In this document: piece after piece, positions 7,449 to 15,706 of the stretch
How positions within the stretch are numbered: position 1 is the stretch's first letter
Layout: each line of letters starts with the position of its first letter
Source: Gammaproteobacteria bacterium
GTDB taxonomy: Bacteria; Pseudomonadota; Gammaproteobacteria; JADZEE01
NCBI GenBank assembly: GCA_020850735.1
Contig: JADZEE010000013.1
Span: forward strand, 1-41,635
Reading direction: 5' to 3'
DNA length: 41,635 nucleotides
Made by a program: the position numbers and the translations under genes
Notes under the pieces: generated by a model
What the model saw: only the letters and a program-made list of their open reading frames with translations
The model's database searches: none
What the model was told of the DNA's origin: nothing

Positions 7449-8744
7449 ATGATGCTGATCTCGCCACCCCGCCTGCTCGCGGCGCTCGCCGCCGTCCTGC
7501 TCAACGCCGCCACGGCACAGGCCTTCGATCCATTCGCCCTCGACCTGGAGGCCGCGACCGGCGCCTCGCCGCCGCCGGCAACGGTGATCGATGCCGGCAA
7601 CGTCGCGCAGTATCAGGCCATCGTCGATGAGAACCTGGCCCAGCTCATCGCCGACGGCGCGCTCACGATCACCGTGCGCGCGCCCTATTCGATCGAGATC
7701 CGGCCGGAGTTCGTCGAGGCGACGCGGGCGCATGCCGGCGAGGCGCGTCTGGGTGAGGCACCGGGGGTGCTCGAAGGCTACGTCGCCGGCCTGCCCTTTC
7801 CCGAGGAACCGTCGCTCGAGGATCCGCGCGCGGGCGACAAGATCGCCTGGAACGTGCGCTACATGTGGGGCGGAGATCAGGGCGAGCTGCCGCATTTCTA
7901 CTGGCAGTATCGCGATATGGCCAGGGAGCGAATCGAACGGGAGCTGTCGTTCTACGCCGCGCAGATACGCCTGATGCACCGGCTCGTGCTGGATCCGAAG
8001 CCCGAGTACCCGAACAATCCCTCGAAGATATTCAACGCCCTGTATCTGCGCGTCATCGAGCCGCTCGACCTTCGCGACACCCAGTTGCTGGTACACCGCC
8101 TGGAGGACGACACCGAGCGCGACGCGACCTGGCTGTACGTCGCCAGCCATCGCCGCGTTCGCCGGCTCGCTTCGGGGCAGACCACCGATGCTTTCCTCGG
8201 CAGCGACATCATGATCGAGGATTTCATCGGCTACAACGGCCGCATCATGGACATGAAGTGGAGCTATCACGGCACGCGTCTCGTACTGCTGCCGTTCTTC
8301 GACCACGGCGAGGCGGCGCTGGTCGAACGCAAGCCCGTGACCGGTGATTTCCGCTTCGTCGATTTTCACGGTCGCGGCGGATGCTTCCCGAACGTCCCCT
8401 GGCAGGTACGCACGGCCTACATCGTCGAGGCCGTTCCGGTCTGGGACCAGCATCCGCTGTCCAAGCGCCGCTACTACATCGACGCCCAGACCTGGACCAT
8501 CGCCTACGGCAATCTCTACGACCGCGCTGAGCGTTTGTGGAAAGTCGGTTACGGTGCGTTCGCACATCCCGACCGGCATCTGCCCGCGAACAAGGGGCTC
8601 GGATTCCCGCTCATCGACGCCGGCACCCAGGTCGACATCCAGGCCCGGCATTGCACCACGCTGCAGTTCGAGGTGATGCCCCACCACGGCGACCTGGACG
8701 CCAACGATTTCAACGTCCAGGCGCTGCGCGCCAAGGGGCGCTGA
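7449..8744 (+). CDS. Secreted DUF1329 domain protein
   Basis: A 431-residue exported protein of the DUF1329 family, predicted to have a LolA/LolB-like fold and to act in the periplasm or at the outer membrane. Residues 1-25 form a signal peptide (hydrophobic run LLAALAAVLLNAATAQA, cleavage after AQA). Family hallmarks include the run WLYVASHRRVRRLASGQTTD, the following GSDIMIEDF, and the C-terminal KRRYYIDAQTW. In other proteobacteria DUF1329 genes occur beside RND-type exporters and lipid, sterol or hydrocarbon catabolism genes, but the molecular role is not established. The start follows GGGAGTCCC. An ATG three bases downstream is equally possible. It is the last gene of the plus-strand group that starts at 4658. 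Confidence 0.87.
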   Translation: MMLISPPRLLAALAAVLLNAATAQAFDPFALDLEAATGASPPPATVIDAGNVAQYQAIVDENLAQLIADGALTITVRAPYSIEIRPEFVEATRAHAGEARLGEAPGVLEGYVAGLPFPEEPSLEDPRAGDKIAWNVRYMWGGDQGELPHFYWQYRDMARERIERELSFYAAQIRLMHRLVLDPKPEYPNNPSKIFNALYLRVIEPLDLRDTQLLVHRLEDDTERDATWLYVASHRRVRRLASGQTTDAFLGSDIMIEDFIGYNGRIMDMKWSYHGTRLVLLPFFDHGEAALVERKPVTGDFRFVDFHGRGGCFPNVPWQVRTAYIVEAVPVWDQHPLSKRRYYIDAQTWTIAYGNLYDRAERLWKVGYGAFAHPDRHLPANKGLGFPLIDAGTQVDIQARHCTTLQFEVMPHHGDLDANDFNVQALRAKGR

Positions 8745-8780
8745 GCGCTCCTGAAACCATCACCGGGCCTGGTGCGACGG

Positions 8781-8807
8781 CCCCTGGACACCCCTGGACA
8801 CCCCTGG
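8781..8807. repeat. 10-bp tandem repeat, 2.7 copies
   Basis: CCCCTGGACA occurs twice in direct succession, followed by CCCCTGG. It is too short to be a recognised minisatellite and has no evident function. Confidence 0.8.
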
Positions 8808-9137
8808 CGGCGTTGCGGGGACCCCCGGATCGTTGCCGCAGGCCCGCTGTGCGCGCGATTTCGTGCACCCCCGCACCTGCCCAGGAACGCTCGGGAACCG
8901 TCTCGCTGCGGCGGGCGGATGTTTCACAAGCTCCGAGCGGGCGCAGCGGGCGGCTGGTGCGCAGTTGCGTCCGCTCGCGGTCGCGGGTGTCAACGCGGCG
9001 GCCGGATGGATCCGTCCGTGTATGTCCGCACGCAGCTACAGGGCATGATCCGTCGCGCCGGCGGCGCGGGCAGAGAGGGCGGGTTGCGGCGCCGCGCGCG
9101 AGCGTACCGGCGGGCGCATTGACTCAAAGCGCGGTGA

Positions 9138-9160
9138 AGCCGGCGGGGCTCGCGCCGGCT
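9138..9160. terminator. Possible terminator hairpin downstream of tpsA
   Basis: AGCCGGC (9138-9144) and GCCGGCT (9154-9160) can form a 7-bp stem with a 9-base loop, 15 bases beyond the tpsA stop in the minus-strand direction. No T-run follows, so intrinsic termination is doubtful. Confidence 0.3.
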
Positions 9161-9174
9161 GCGTGATCAGTGCC

Positions 9175-12100
9175 TCAACGGCACATGCGCCGCGATTTCT
9201 TCTCTTCGTCTTCGTCCTCGTTTTCGTCACCCTCGGCCGGCGCCGACCCATCGCCGAGGGCGAGCAGCGAATCGATGGCGATGCTGACGTTCGGAAAGCC
9301 CTTGAACACGCCGGTCTGGGCGACCGGATCTTCGAGCGGATTGAATGCCAGATCGACGCAGCCCTCGCACACACCGGCGTTGAGCTCGAGCACACCGGCC
9401 GGCGCGAGGAGCACCGCGTCGGCGTTCGCGCCGGTGCCCACCTGCAGCGTCAGCGTGTCGGCCGTGACCTTGAGCGATTCCAGGCCGACGAGCGCCGCGT
9501 AGGCATCGGTCGCCTCGCCGCCGATGAGCAGGATGTTCTGGGCTGCGGCCGTGAGCGCCTTGGCTTCGACACGCACGGCGGTATTGAAGGCCTCGATGAT
9601 GATGTCGCCGGTGCCGGCGTCGCGGTAGGCCGGGTTGAAGCCGGCAGCGCCGGTCTGGTTGGCGAGCAGGAACAGCGTCTCCGGGTCGATGCTGTCTTTG
9701 ATGATGATGCTGCGCCCCGCCTGCAGCGTGAGCGAGCCACCCTTGGCGAAAATCCCCGCGCCGGGCTCGATCGTGATGTCGTTGTCGGCCTGCAGCACCA
9801 GCGCACCGCCGGCATTGAGGAAGGCCGCAATGTCGAGCGCGCCGAAGGCGGTCTCGCCGCCGGGATTGGTGGCGAAACCGATCGAGCCGCCGAGGGTGGC
9901 CGTGCCACCGCCCGTGGTCCTGCCGTTGACGATGTCGAGCCGGCCGGCGCCGTCGATGGTGGCGCCGTTGAAAATCGCGTCCGCGATCGGGCTGATCACC
10001 ATGAACCGGTCGTTGCCCATGGAGAGCACGCCGCCGCTGCCGAGCAGATCTCCGGCGTTGAGACCGCTGAGGCTGTTCGCCGTGCTGAGCTGCCCGCTGA
10101 TGCCCAGGTTCGGATTGACGAAGGTGACCGCGCCGGTCGCCCCGTTCCAGTTCGGACTGCGCAGCAGGAAGTTGAAGGTGCCGAAGTCTACGGTCAGGCC
10201 ACCGCTGCCGACCCGGTCGCCCGCATTGGTACCAATCAGGCTCTTCGCCGCGGTTGGCATGCCGAACAGACCGATCGCCGAGTCGCCGATGGTGAACGCG
10301 CCGGCATCGACCAGCGCGCCGTTGTCCCAGTTCGGCGCGCTGACCGCGAACTTGGTCGTGCCGTACAGGGTGAAGATGGAATTGGCGATGCCGTCGCCGC
10401 CGGTGGCGCCGACGAAGCTGTTCGTCGCCGTCACCGCGCCGACCGGCGTGGTGGTCGGGCTGACGAAGGTGAGCGCGCCCGCGCCCATGTTCCAGTTCGG
10501 GCTGCGGATCATGAAGTTGCCGCTGCCGATGCTGGCCAGGCCGGACGAGCCGACGTTGTCGAAGCCGTGCGTGCCGACCAGGCTGTTCGTCGCCGAGATC
10601 GTGCCCACCAGACCGCTGGTGGTGGTCTGCACGACGGCGCCGGCGTCGACCATCGCACCGTTGTCCCAGCCCGACACGAAGATCATGATCCGGTTGCCGA
10701 ACGGGTTCTGGATGCTGCCCGAGGCGACCTGGTCGCTGGCGGTGCTGCCCACCAGGCTGTTGGTCGCCGACACGACGCCCGTCGGCGGCGCCAGGCCGGC
10801 GCGGAACAGCGTCAGGGCGCCGGCGAAATTGTGCCACAGCGAGTTGCGGTAATAGCGGTTGCCGCTCGCGCCCAGGTTGACGAAACCGAACGCGCCGGAG
10901 CTGCCGATCCGATCGCTGGCCTGGTCACCCACCAGGCTGTTGGCCACGGTCACCGGGCCGGTGACGCCCGAAGCCAGCAGACCGTAGGTGATGGCGCCCG
11001 CGTCGACCACCGCGCCGTTGTCCCAGAACGGGCTGTAGATGGCATAGCGCGTGGCGTCCAGGACCGCGACGCCGGCGCTGCCGACGCCGTCGCTCGCCGT
11101 GCTGCCGACCAGGCTGTTGCCGGCGCCCACGGTGCCGGCGATCCCCAGCGCCGCGTCGAACCAGGTGACGGCGCCCCGGCCGCCGTTGAAATTGGCGCTG
11201 CGCAGCACGTACTTGCTGCCGGTGAGGAAGATCAGCGAGGTGCTGCCGCCGCCGATCGCATCGCCGGGCGCGGCGCCGAGGAGACTGTTGCCAATCGCAA
11301 CCGGGCCGGCGATGCCCGTGGTTGAATTGAACCAGGTGAGTGCACCGGCGCCGCCGTTGAAGCTCGGTATGCGGAACATGAAATTACTCGCACCGAGACT
11401 GAAAATGCTCGCGAACCCGCCGACGCCATCGGTCAGTGCGGTACCCGTCAGGCTGTTGCCGACCCCGATCTGGCCGAAACCGCCGCCACTGACGAGTTGG
11501 CCGGTGCTGGAATCGAGCAGGCTGATGGCACCCTGGCCGCCGCCGAAGTTGGGGCTGAACAGCGCCACGCGCCCAGGGATGGTGAAGGTGTTGATACCGG
11601 CGCTGGCGAGGCGGTCGCCCGGCGCGGCGCCGAACACGCTGTTGGTGTTGTCGACGAAGCCGGTCGGTATCACGGCGTTGCTGAAGAAGCTGACCGCGCC
11701 GGCGTTGCCGTTCCAGCCCGGGCTGTAGGCGAGCAGAGCACCGCTGTCCAGGAAATACAGGCCGCCGCTGCCCACGGCATCACCGACATTGCCGCCGAGC
11801 AGGCTGTTGGTGTTGTCCACTAGGCCGAAACCGCCGCCGCTGGCGAACTCGCCCGTCGTGTCGTCGAGCACGATCACCGCGCCGTGCCCGGAGCTGACAC
11901 CGAATGAGGGGCTGAGCACGATGGTCTTGCCGAACAGGGCGTAAGGCTCGATGTCCAGGCCGGCACCGAGCAGGTCGTCGCCCGGACCGCCGAGAATGCT
12001 GTTGGTGTTGTCGACGGCGCCGACCGGGTTGATCGTGCCGCTGAGGAAGGTGAGCGCGCCGCCGCCGCTGTTGGCGTTGGGACTGAGCACGAACAGGTTG

Positions 12101-15100
12101 CCGCTGTTGGTCTGCTGCAGGCCACCGCTGCCGACGGCATCGCCGGGCAGCGTGCCGGTCAGACTGTTGGCACCACTCACGGCGCCAAGGCCGCCACCGA
12201 CGGCGAACTCGCCCGTGAACGCGTCGAGCATCGTCACCGCGCCGCGCGTACCGAGCGCATCGGGACTGGTGAGGACCACCTTGTCGAAGAATGTGAAGGT
12301 GTCGATACCGCCATTGCCCAGGCCGGCACCCGGCGCGTCGCCGACGATGCTGTTGCCGGCGCCGATGATGCCGGTGGGGATGGTGCCGAAATCGAAGAAG
12401 GTGAACGCGCCCGCACCGGCGTTGAAACCCGAGGTCTGCAACAGGTAGCCGCCACCGTTCAGCGACCACAGGTCGCTGCTGCCGCCGCTGCCGACCCCTT
12501 CGCTGGCACCGATCGTGCCTACGAAGCTGTTGGTCTGATCGACGAGGCCGAAGCCGCCACCGGCCACGAACTGCCCGGTCGCGCTGTCGAGCACGGTCAC
12601 CGCGCCGTCGTCACTGTTGTAAAAGCCACTGAAAACGATGGTGTTGCCGAACAGGCTGAAGGGATCGATCTCGTCGGCGCCGATGCTGTCGCCTGGATTC
12701 CCGAAGACGCTGTTGGTGTTGTCGATCAGCCCCGTCGGTGTGACGGTGCTGCTGACGAAAGTGAGCGCACCGGCGTTACCGTTCCAGCTGCTGCTGTAGA
12801 AGAACGCCGTGTTGAAGTAGGTGCGCACGATGCCACCGTTGCCGACGAGATCGCCGCTCCCGCCGACCACGCTGTTGCCGGAGTTGATGAGGCCGAAGCC
12901 ACCGCCGGCGGCGAACTGACCGGTGGCGTTGTCGAGCACCGTGATCGCACCCATGTTGACGCCGTAAGCTGGCGTGGCGACGAGCGTGCGGCCGGGCACC
13001 GCGTCGGTGACGATGCCGCCGCTGCCGAGGTTCTCACCGGGATTGGCGATGATGCTGTTACCCGCCGCCACCGGCCCTACCGGCGTCACTGTGGCGCCGT
13101 AATACGTAAGCGCACCGGCGTTGCCGTTCCAGCCCGGGCTGTAGACGAAGCCGCTCCCGGCGTTATAGATGCCGCCGGAACCGACGAAATCGCCCACCGC
13201 CGAGCCGACCAGGCTGTTGCCCGCGCCGATCGCGCCGAGTCCGCCACCCGCCTTGAAGCGCCCGGTGAGGGGATTGACCGGCGTCACGGCGCCCCGCGTA
13301 CCGTTGAAATTGGAAGTGAAAATCAGGGCCGTGCCGGACACCGTGTAGTAGTCGACACCGCCGCTGCCGAGGTTGTCGCCCGCGCTGGCGCCGATGATGC
13401 TGTTGGCCGCCCCGATCACGCCCGTCGGCGCCGTCGTCGCGGTGAAGGGCGTGAGCGCGCCGGCGTTGCCGTTGAACGAGGGGCTGCGCACGTACACGGC
13501 CGAGCCGCTCAGGTACTGGATACCGCCATTGCCGACCAGGTCGCCGGCGCTCGCGCCGACCAGACTGTTCGCCGCGCCGACGGTGCCATAGGAATTGCCG
13601 GCGATGAACTTCATGGTGGTGCGATCGAGCACCGTCGCCGCGCCCTTGCCGCCGCCCCAGTTGGAGTTGGTCATGATCAGGCGGTTGGGGAAGGAGAAGT
13701 TGAAGCTGCTCGAAACGACGAAATCGCCCGGATTGCCGATGATGCTGTTGGCGTTGGAGACCTTGCCGTTGATGCCCGTGGTCAGGTTGTAGGGCGTGAA
13801 CGCCCCGCCGTTGCCGTTGAACGAGGGGCTGCGCAGCACCGCCGTACCGGTCGGGTAGGTGCTGATCCCGCCGGAGCCGACCCGGTCGCCCGCCGCCGCG
13901 CCCGTCAGGGTGCTGATGAGCGCGCCGGAGTTCATGTTGAACAGATAGACCGCGCCGGAATCGGCGCCGAACAGATCGTCGAAGGGATCGTAGAACAGGA
14001 TGCGATCGGCGCTCGCGTTACAACCGCTGAAGAACCCCCCGGCGAAGCAGTCAAAGTCGTTACCGAAGCCGCCGCCGGCCGTCGGATTGGGGTCGGAGAA
14101 GATGATGTTGCCCGCCGCGCCACCCGGTTTGATGGTCACGGTCTTCGGATCGAGCAGCAGGGTGCCGGCGCGGCCGGCGAGTGCGCCGACGTCCACCGAG
14201 CCATCGAATTCGAGCGCTTTGCCGGAGACTTCGACCATGCCGCCGTCGCCGGAGTGGAAGCCGCCGCGCGCGCTGATGTGGCCGCGGAAGCGGGTCTCCT
14301 CGGCGCCCCAGACCGCGACCGTGCCACCATCACCGCCTTCGATCGCATCGGCGCGCAGGCGTGTGTAGGCATCGAGCGTCGTCGAGCGTGCCGCTTTCAG
14401 ATCCTCGCCGCCCTTGAAGCCGCCGCCGACCCGGATCTCACCGCCGCCGCGCGTGCCGCGGGCGTCGGCGAGGGCACCTTCGAGCACGATCTCGTCAGCG
14501 AGCAGGTGCACCGTTCCGCCCGTATCGCCCTGCGCCGAGTGCAGCGCCGAGCTCTGCAGCTCGGTCCCGCCGTCGATCGCGATACGCCCGCCGCTGCCCG
14601 TGGTTCCGTTCGCCGACACGCGCGTGAGGGCATCCGCTTCCAGCCGCGTGGTCGCGCTGAGCGCAACGCCGCCGCCGTCCACCTCGCCGTCGGCGTTGAT
14701 GCTGCCGCCGAGGATCACGCGGTCGGCCGCGATGTCGACTTCGCCGCCACTGCCGCCGGACACGTCGATGGTGCCCCGGTGCTCCACTTGCAGCGCCGCG
14801 TCGGCGGCACCGTCGAGTGTGCCGATCTCGACGCGCCCGCCGCGGCCGTCCGCCGGTCCGCGGGCCGTCGTGGTGCTGCCGGCCTCGAGCGTGACCTGTT
14901 GCGACGCACGCAGCTCGATCACGCCGCTCGCGTCGACGCTGACGCTGTCGGCGTCGATCGTTCCGGCCTGCCGGATGGTGCCGGCGAAGATCCGCGCCGC
15001 ACCGCCACGGGTGACGAGCTTGCCCAGGTTGACCGCTTCGGTGTCGGGGGCATCGACCTGGTAGGCGATGGAATCCGAATCGAGGCTGACGATGGTCACC

Positions 15101-15699
15101 GAGTGCCCGGCCGCGAGCAGCACTTCGCCGCCGTCGGTCTCGACGATACCGGCGTTGACCACGTTGGGTGCGATGAGGTAGACGCTGCCGTCGGGACCGG
15201 CCTTGATGTAACCCTCGTTGCGCACCGCGCCGGCCGCCGCATCACCTTCGAACTGCATGCGCCCGGCGAGAAAATCCGCGTCGCTCATGTCGAGCGAGGA
15301 GGCAACGAGCCCGGCCGTGTCGATGACGGCGTCGCGCCCGAACAGGATGCCGTTGCGGTTGATGAGAAACACGCGGCCGTTGGATTGCAGCGTGCCGAGG
15401 ATCTCCGACGGGTTGCCGCCGGTCACCCGGTTCAGCACCGCGCTCGCGGCGTTCTGCTGCAGGAAGCGCGTGGTCTCGTTGATACCGATATTGAAAGACT
15501 GCCAGTTGATGATCGCGCCGGGTGTGTTGGTGATCTCGAGCGTCGCCGGGTTCGGCATGTGCATGCCGACCGCGCCGTGGACGATTTGCGCGCCGGCAGG
15601 ATTGGCGGCCGCGGCACCGGTCCAGCTGCCCATTGCGACACCGATGGCGAAGGCGAGCGTGCCGCCCCGGCGGCAACGCCATTGCAGCAGAGATCTCAT
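9175..15699 (-). CDS. TpsA-type filamentous hemagglutinin-like exoprotein with long repeat array
   Basis: A 2174-residue exoprotein of a two-partner secretion system, sent through the Sec pathway and then through TpsB to the cell surface. Residues 1-32 are a signal peptide (cleavage near AAAA-NP). The hemagglutinin activity (TPS) domain follows with NWQSFNIG (65-72) and the family signature NRNGILFG (114-121). Residues ~300-540 look like beta-helix, closing with the segment VEVSGKALEFDGSV and LLLDPKTVTI, typical of large TpsA proteins. Residues ~590-1900 hold about 23 repeats of ~57 residues with the core NSLVG..AGD.VGSGG and WNGNAGALTF. The tail has a CEGC motif, a run of acidic residues, then basic residues and a Cys two from the end. 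The ATG at 15699 lies 7 bases after the FecR-gene stop. Ligand or role (adhesion, biofilm) is unknown. Confidence 0.9.
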   Translation of the reverse strand: MRSLLQWRCRRGGTLAFAIGVAMGSWTGAAAANPAGAQIVHGAVGMHMPNPATLEITNTPGAIINWQSFNIGINETTRFLQQNAASAVLNRVTGGNPSEILGTLQSNGRVFLINRNGILFGRDAVIDTAGLVASSLDMSDADFLAGRMQFEGDAAAGAVRNEGYIKAGPDGSVYLIAPNVVNAGIVETDGGEVLLAAGHSVTIVSLDSDSIAYQVDAPDTEAVNLGKLVTRGGAARIFAGTIRQAGTIDADSVSVDASGVIELRASQQVTLEAGSTTTARGPADGRGGRVEIGTLDGAADAALQVEHRGTIDVSGGSGGEVDIAADRVILGGSINADGEVDGGGVALSATTRLEADALTRVSANGTTGSGGRIAIDGGTELQSSALHSAQGDTGGTVHLLADEIVLEGALADARGTRGGGEIRVGGGFKGGEDLKAARSTTLDAYTRLRADAIEGGDGGTVAVWGAEETRFRGHISARGGFHSGDGGMVEVSGKALEFDGSVDVGALAGRAGTLLLDPKTVTIKPGGAAGNIIFSDPNPTAGGGFGNDFDCFAGGFFSGCNASADRILFYDPFDDLFGADSGAVYLFNMNSGALISTLTGAAAGDRVGSGGISTYPTGTAVLRSPSFNGNGGAFTPYNLTTGINGKVSNANSIIGNPGDFVVSSSFNFSFPNRLIMTNSNWGGGKGAATVLDRTTMKFIAGNSYGTVGAANSLVGASAGDLVGNGGIQYLSGSAVYVRSPSFNGNAGALTPFTATTAPTGVIGAANSIIGASAGDNLGSGGVDYYTVSGTALIFTSNFNGTRGAVTPVNPLTGRFKAGGGLGAIGAGNSLVGSAVGDFVGSGGIYNAGSGFVYSPGWNGNAGALTYYGATVTPVGPVAAGNSIIANPGENLGSGGIVTDAVPGRTLVATPAYGVNMGAITVLDNATGQFAAGGGFGLINSGNSVVGGSGDLVGNGGIVRTYFNTAFFYSSSWNGNAGALTFVSSTVTPTGLIDNTNSVFGNPGDSIGADEIDPFSLFGNTIVFSGFYNSDDGAVTVLDSATGQFVAGGGFGLVDQTNSFVGTIGASEGVGSGGSSDLWSLNGGGYLLQTSGFNAGAGAFTFFDFGTIPTGIIGAGNSIVGDAPGAGLGNGGIDTFTFFDKVVLTSPDALGTRGAVTMLDAFTGEFAVGGGLGAVSGANSLTGTLPGDAVGSGGLQQTNSGNLFVLSPNANSGGGALTFLSGTINPVGAVDNTNSILGGPGDDLLGAGLDIEPYALFGKTIVLSPSFGVSSGHGAVIVLDDTTGEFASGGGFGLVDNTNSLLGGNVGDAVGSGGLYFLDSGALLAYSPGWNGNAGAVSFFSNAVIPTGFVDNTNSVFGAAPGDRLASAGINTFTIPGRVALFSPNFGGGQGAISLLDSSTGQLVSGGGFGQIGVGNSLTGTALTDGVGGFASIFSLGASNFMFRIPSFNGGAGALTWFNSTTGIAGPVAIGNSLLGAAPGDAIGGGSTSLIFLTGSKYVLRSANFNGGRGAVTWFDAALGIAGTVGAGNSLVGSTASDGVGSAGVAVLDATRYAIYSPFWDNGAVVDAGAITYGLLASGVTGPVTVANSLVGDQASDRIGSSGAFGFVNLGASGNRYYRNSLWHNFAGALTLFRAGLAPPTGVVSATNSLVGSTASDQVASGSIQNPFGNRIMIFVSGWDNGAMVDAGAVVQTTTSGLVGTISATNSLVGTHGFDNVGSSGLASIGSGNFMIRSPNWNMGAGALTFVSPTTTPVGAVTATNSFVGATGGDGIANSIFTLYGTTKFAVSAPNWDNGALVDAGAFTIGDSAIGLFGMPTAAKSLIGTNAGDRVGSGGLTVDFGTFNFLLRSPNWNGATGAVTFVNPNLGISGQLSTANSLSGLNAGDLLGSGGVLSMGNDRFMVISPIADAIFNGATIDGAGRLDIVNGRTTGGGTATLGGSIGFATNPGGETAFGALDIAAFLNAGGALVLQADNDITIEPGAGIFAKGGSLTLQAGRSIIIKDSIDPETLFLLANQTGAAGFNPAYRDAGTGDIIIEAFNTAVRVEAKALTAAAQNILLIGGEATDAYAALVGLESLKVTADTLTLQVGTGANADAVLLAPAGVLELNAGVCEGCVDLAFNPLEDPVAQTGVFKGFPNVSIAIDSLLALGDGSAPAEGDENEDEDEEKKSRRMCR
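10000..13930 (-). repeat. Coding repeat array (~23 units of ~170 bp) within tpsA
   Basis: The encoded units each carry a pattern close to N-S-(L/I/V)-(V/I/L)-G, then G-D-x-(V/L/I)-G-S-G-G, then (S)P-x-W/F-N-G-N-A-G-A-(L/V)-T. In the N-terminal part two unit types alternate, one with a short linker (TPTG) and one with a longer glycine-rich linker (GGGFG or GGGLG). In the C-terminal third a third style with WDNGA and VDAGA appears. The motif resembles FG-GAP-like propeller or blade repeats and, as I recall, the Pfam repeat family DUF5650. Some units remain similar at the DNA level, so length variation by recombination is likely. Confidence 0.8.
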
Positions 15700-15706
15700 A
15701 GGCGCC

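Larger units (their letters stand above)
8745..9174. other. Convergent intergenic region without a gene
   Basis: This 430-base interval lies between the convergent DUF1329 and TpsA genes. I see no reading frame with family resemblance. It contains a short 10-bp tandem repeat (8781-8807) and a GC hairpin next to the TpsA stop (9138-9160), each listed separately. Confidence 0.6.

Noticed and set aside
9163..11325. 720-codon plus-strand open frame
   Set aside because: It lies antisense to tpsA; its translation is low-complexity Arg/Ala/Gly/Asp mirrored from the repeats and has no domain pattern.
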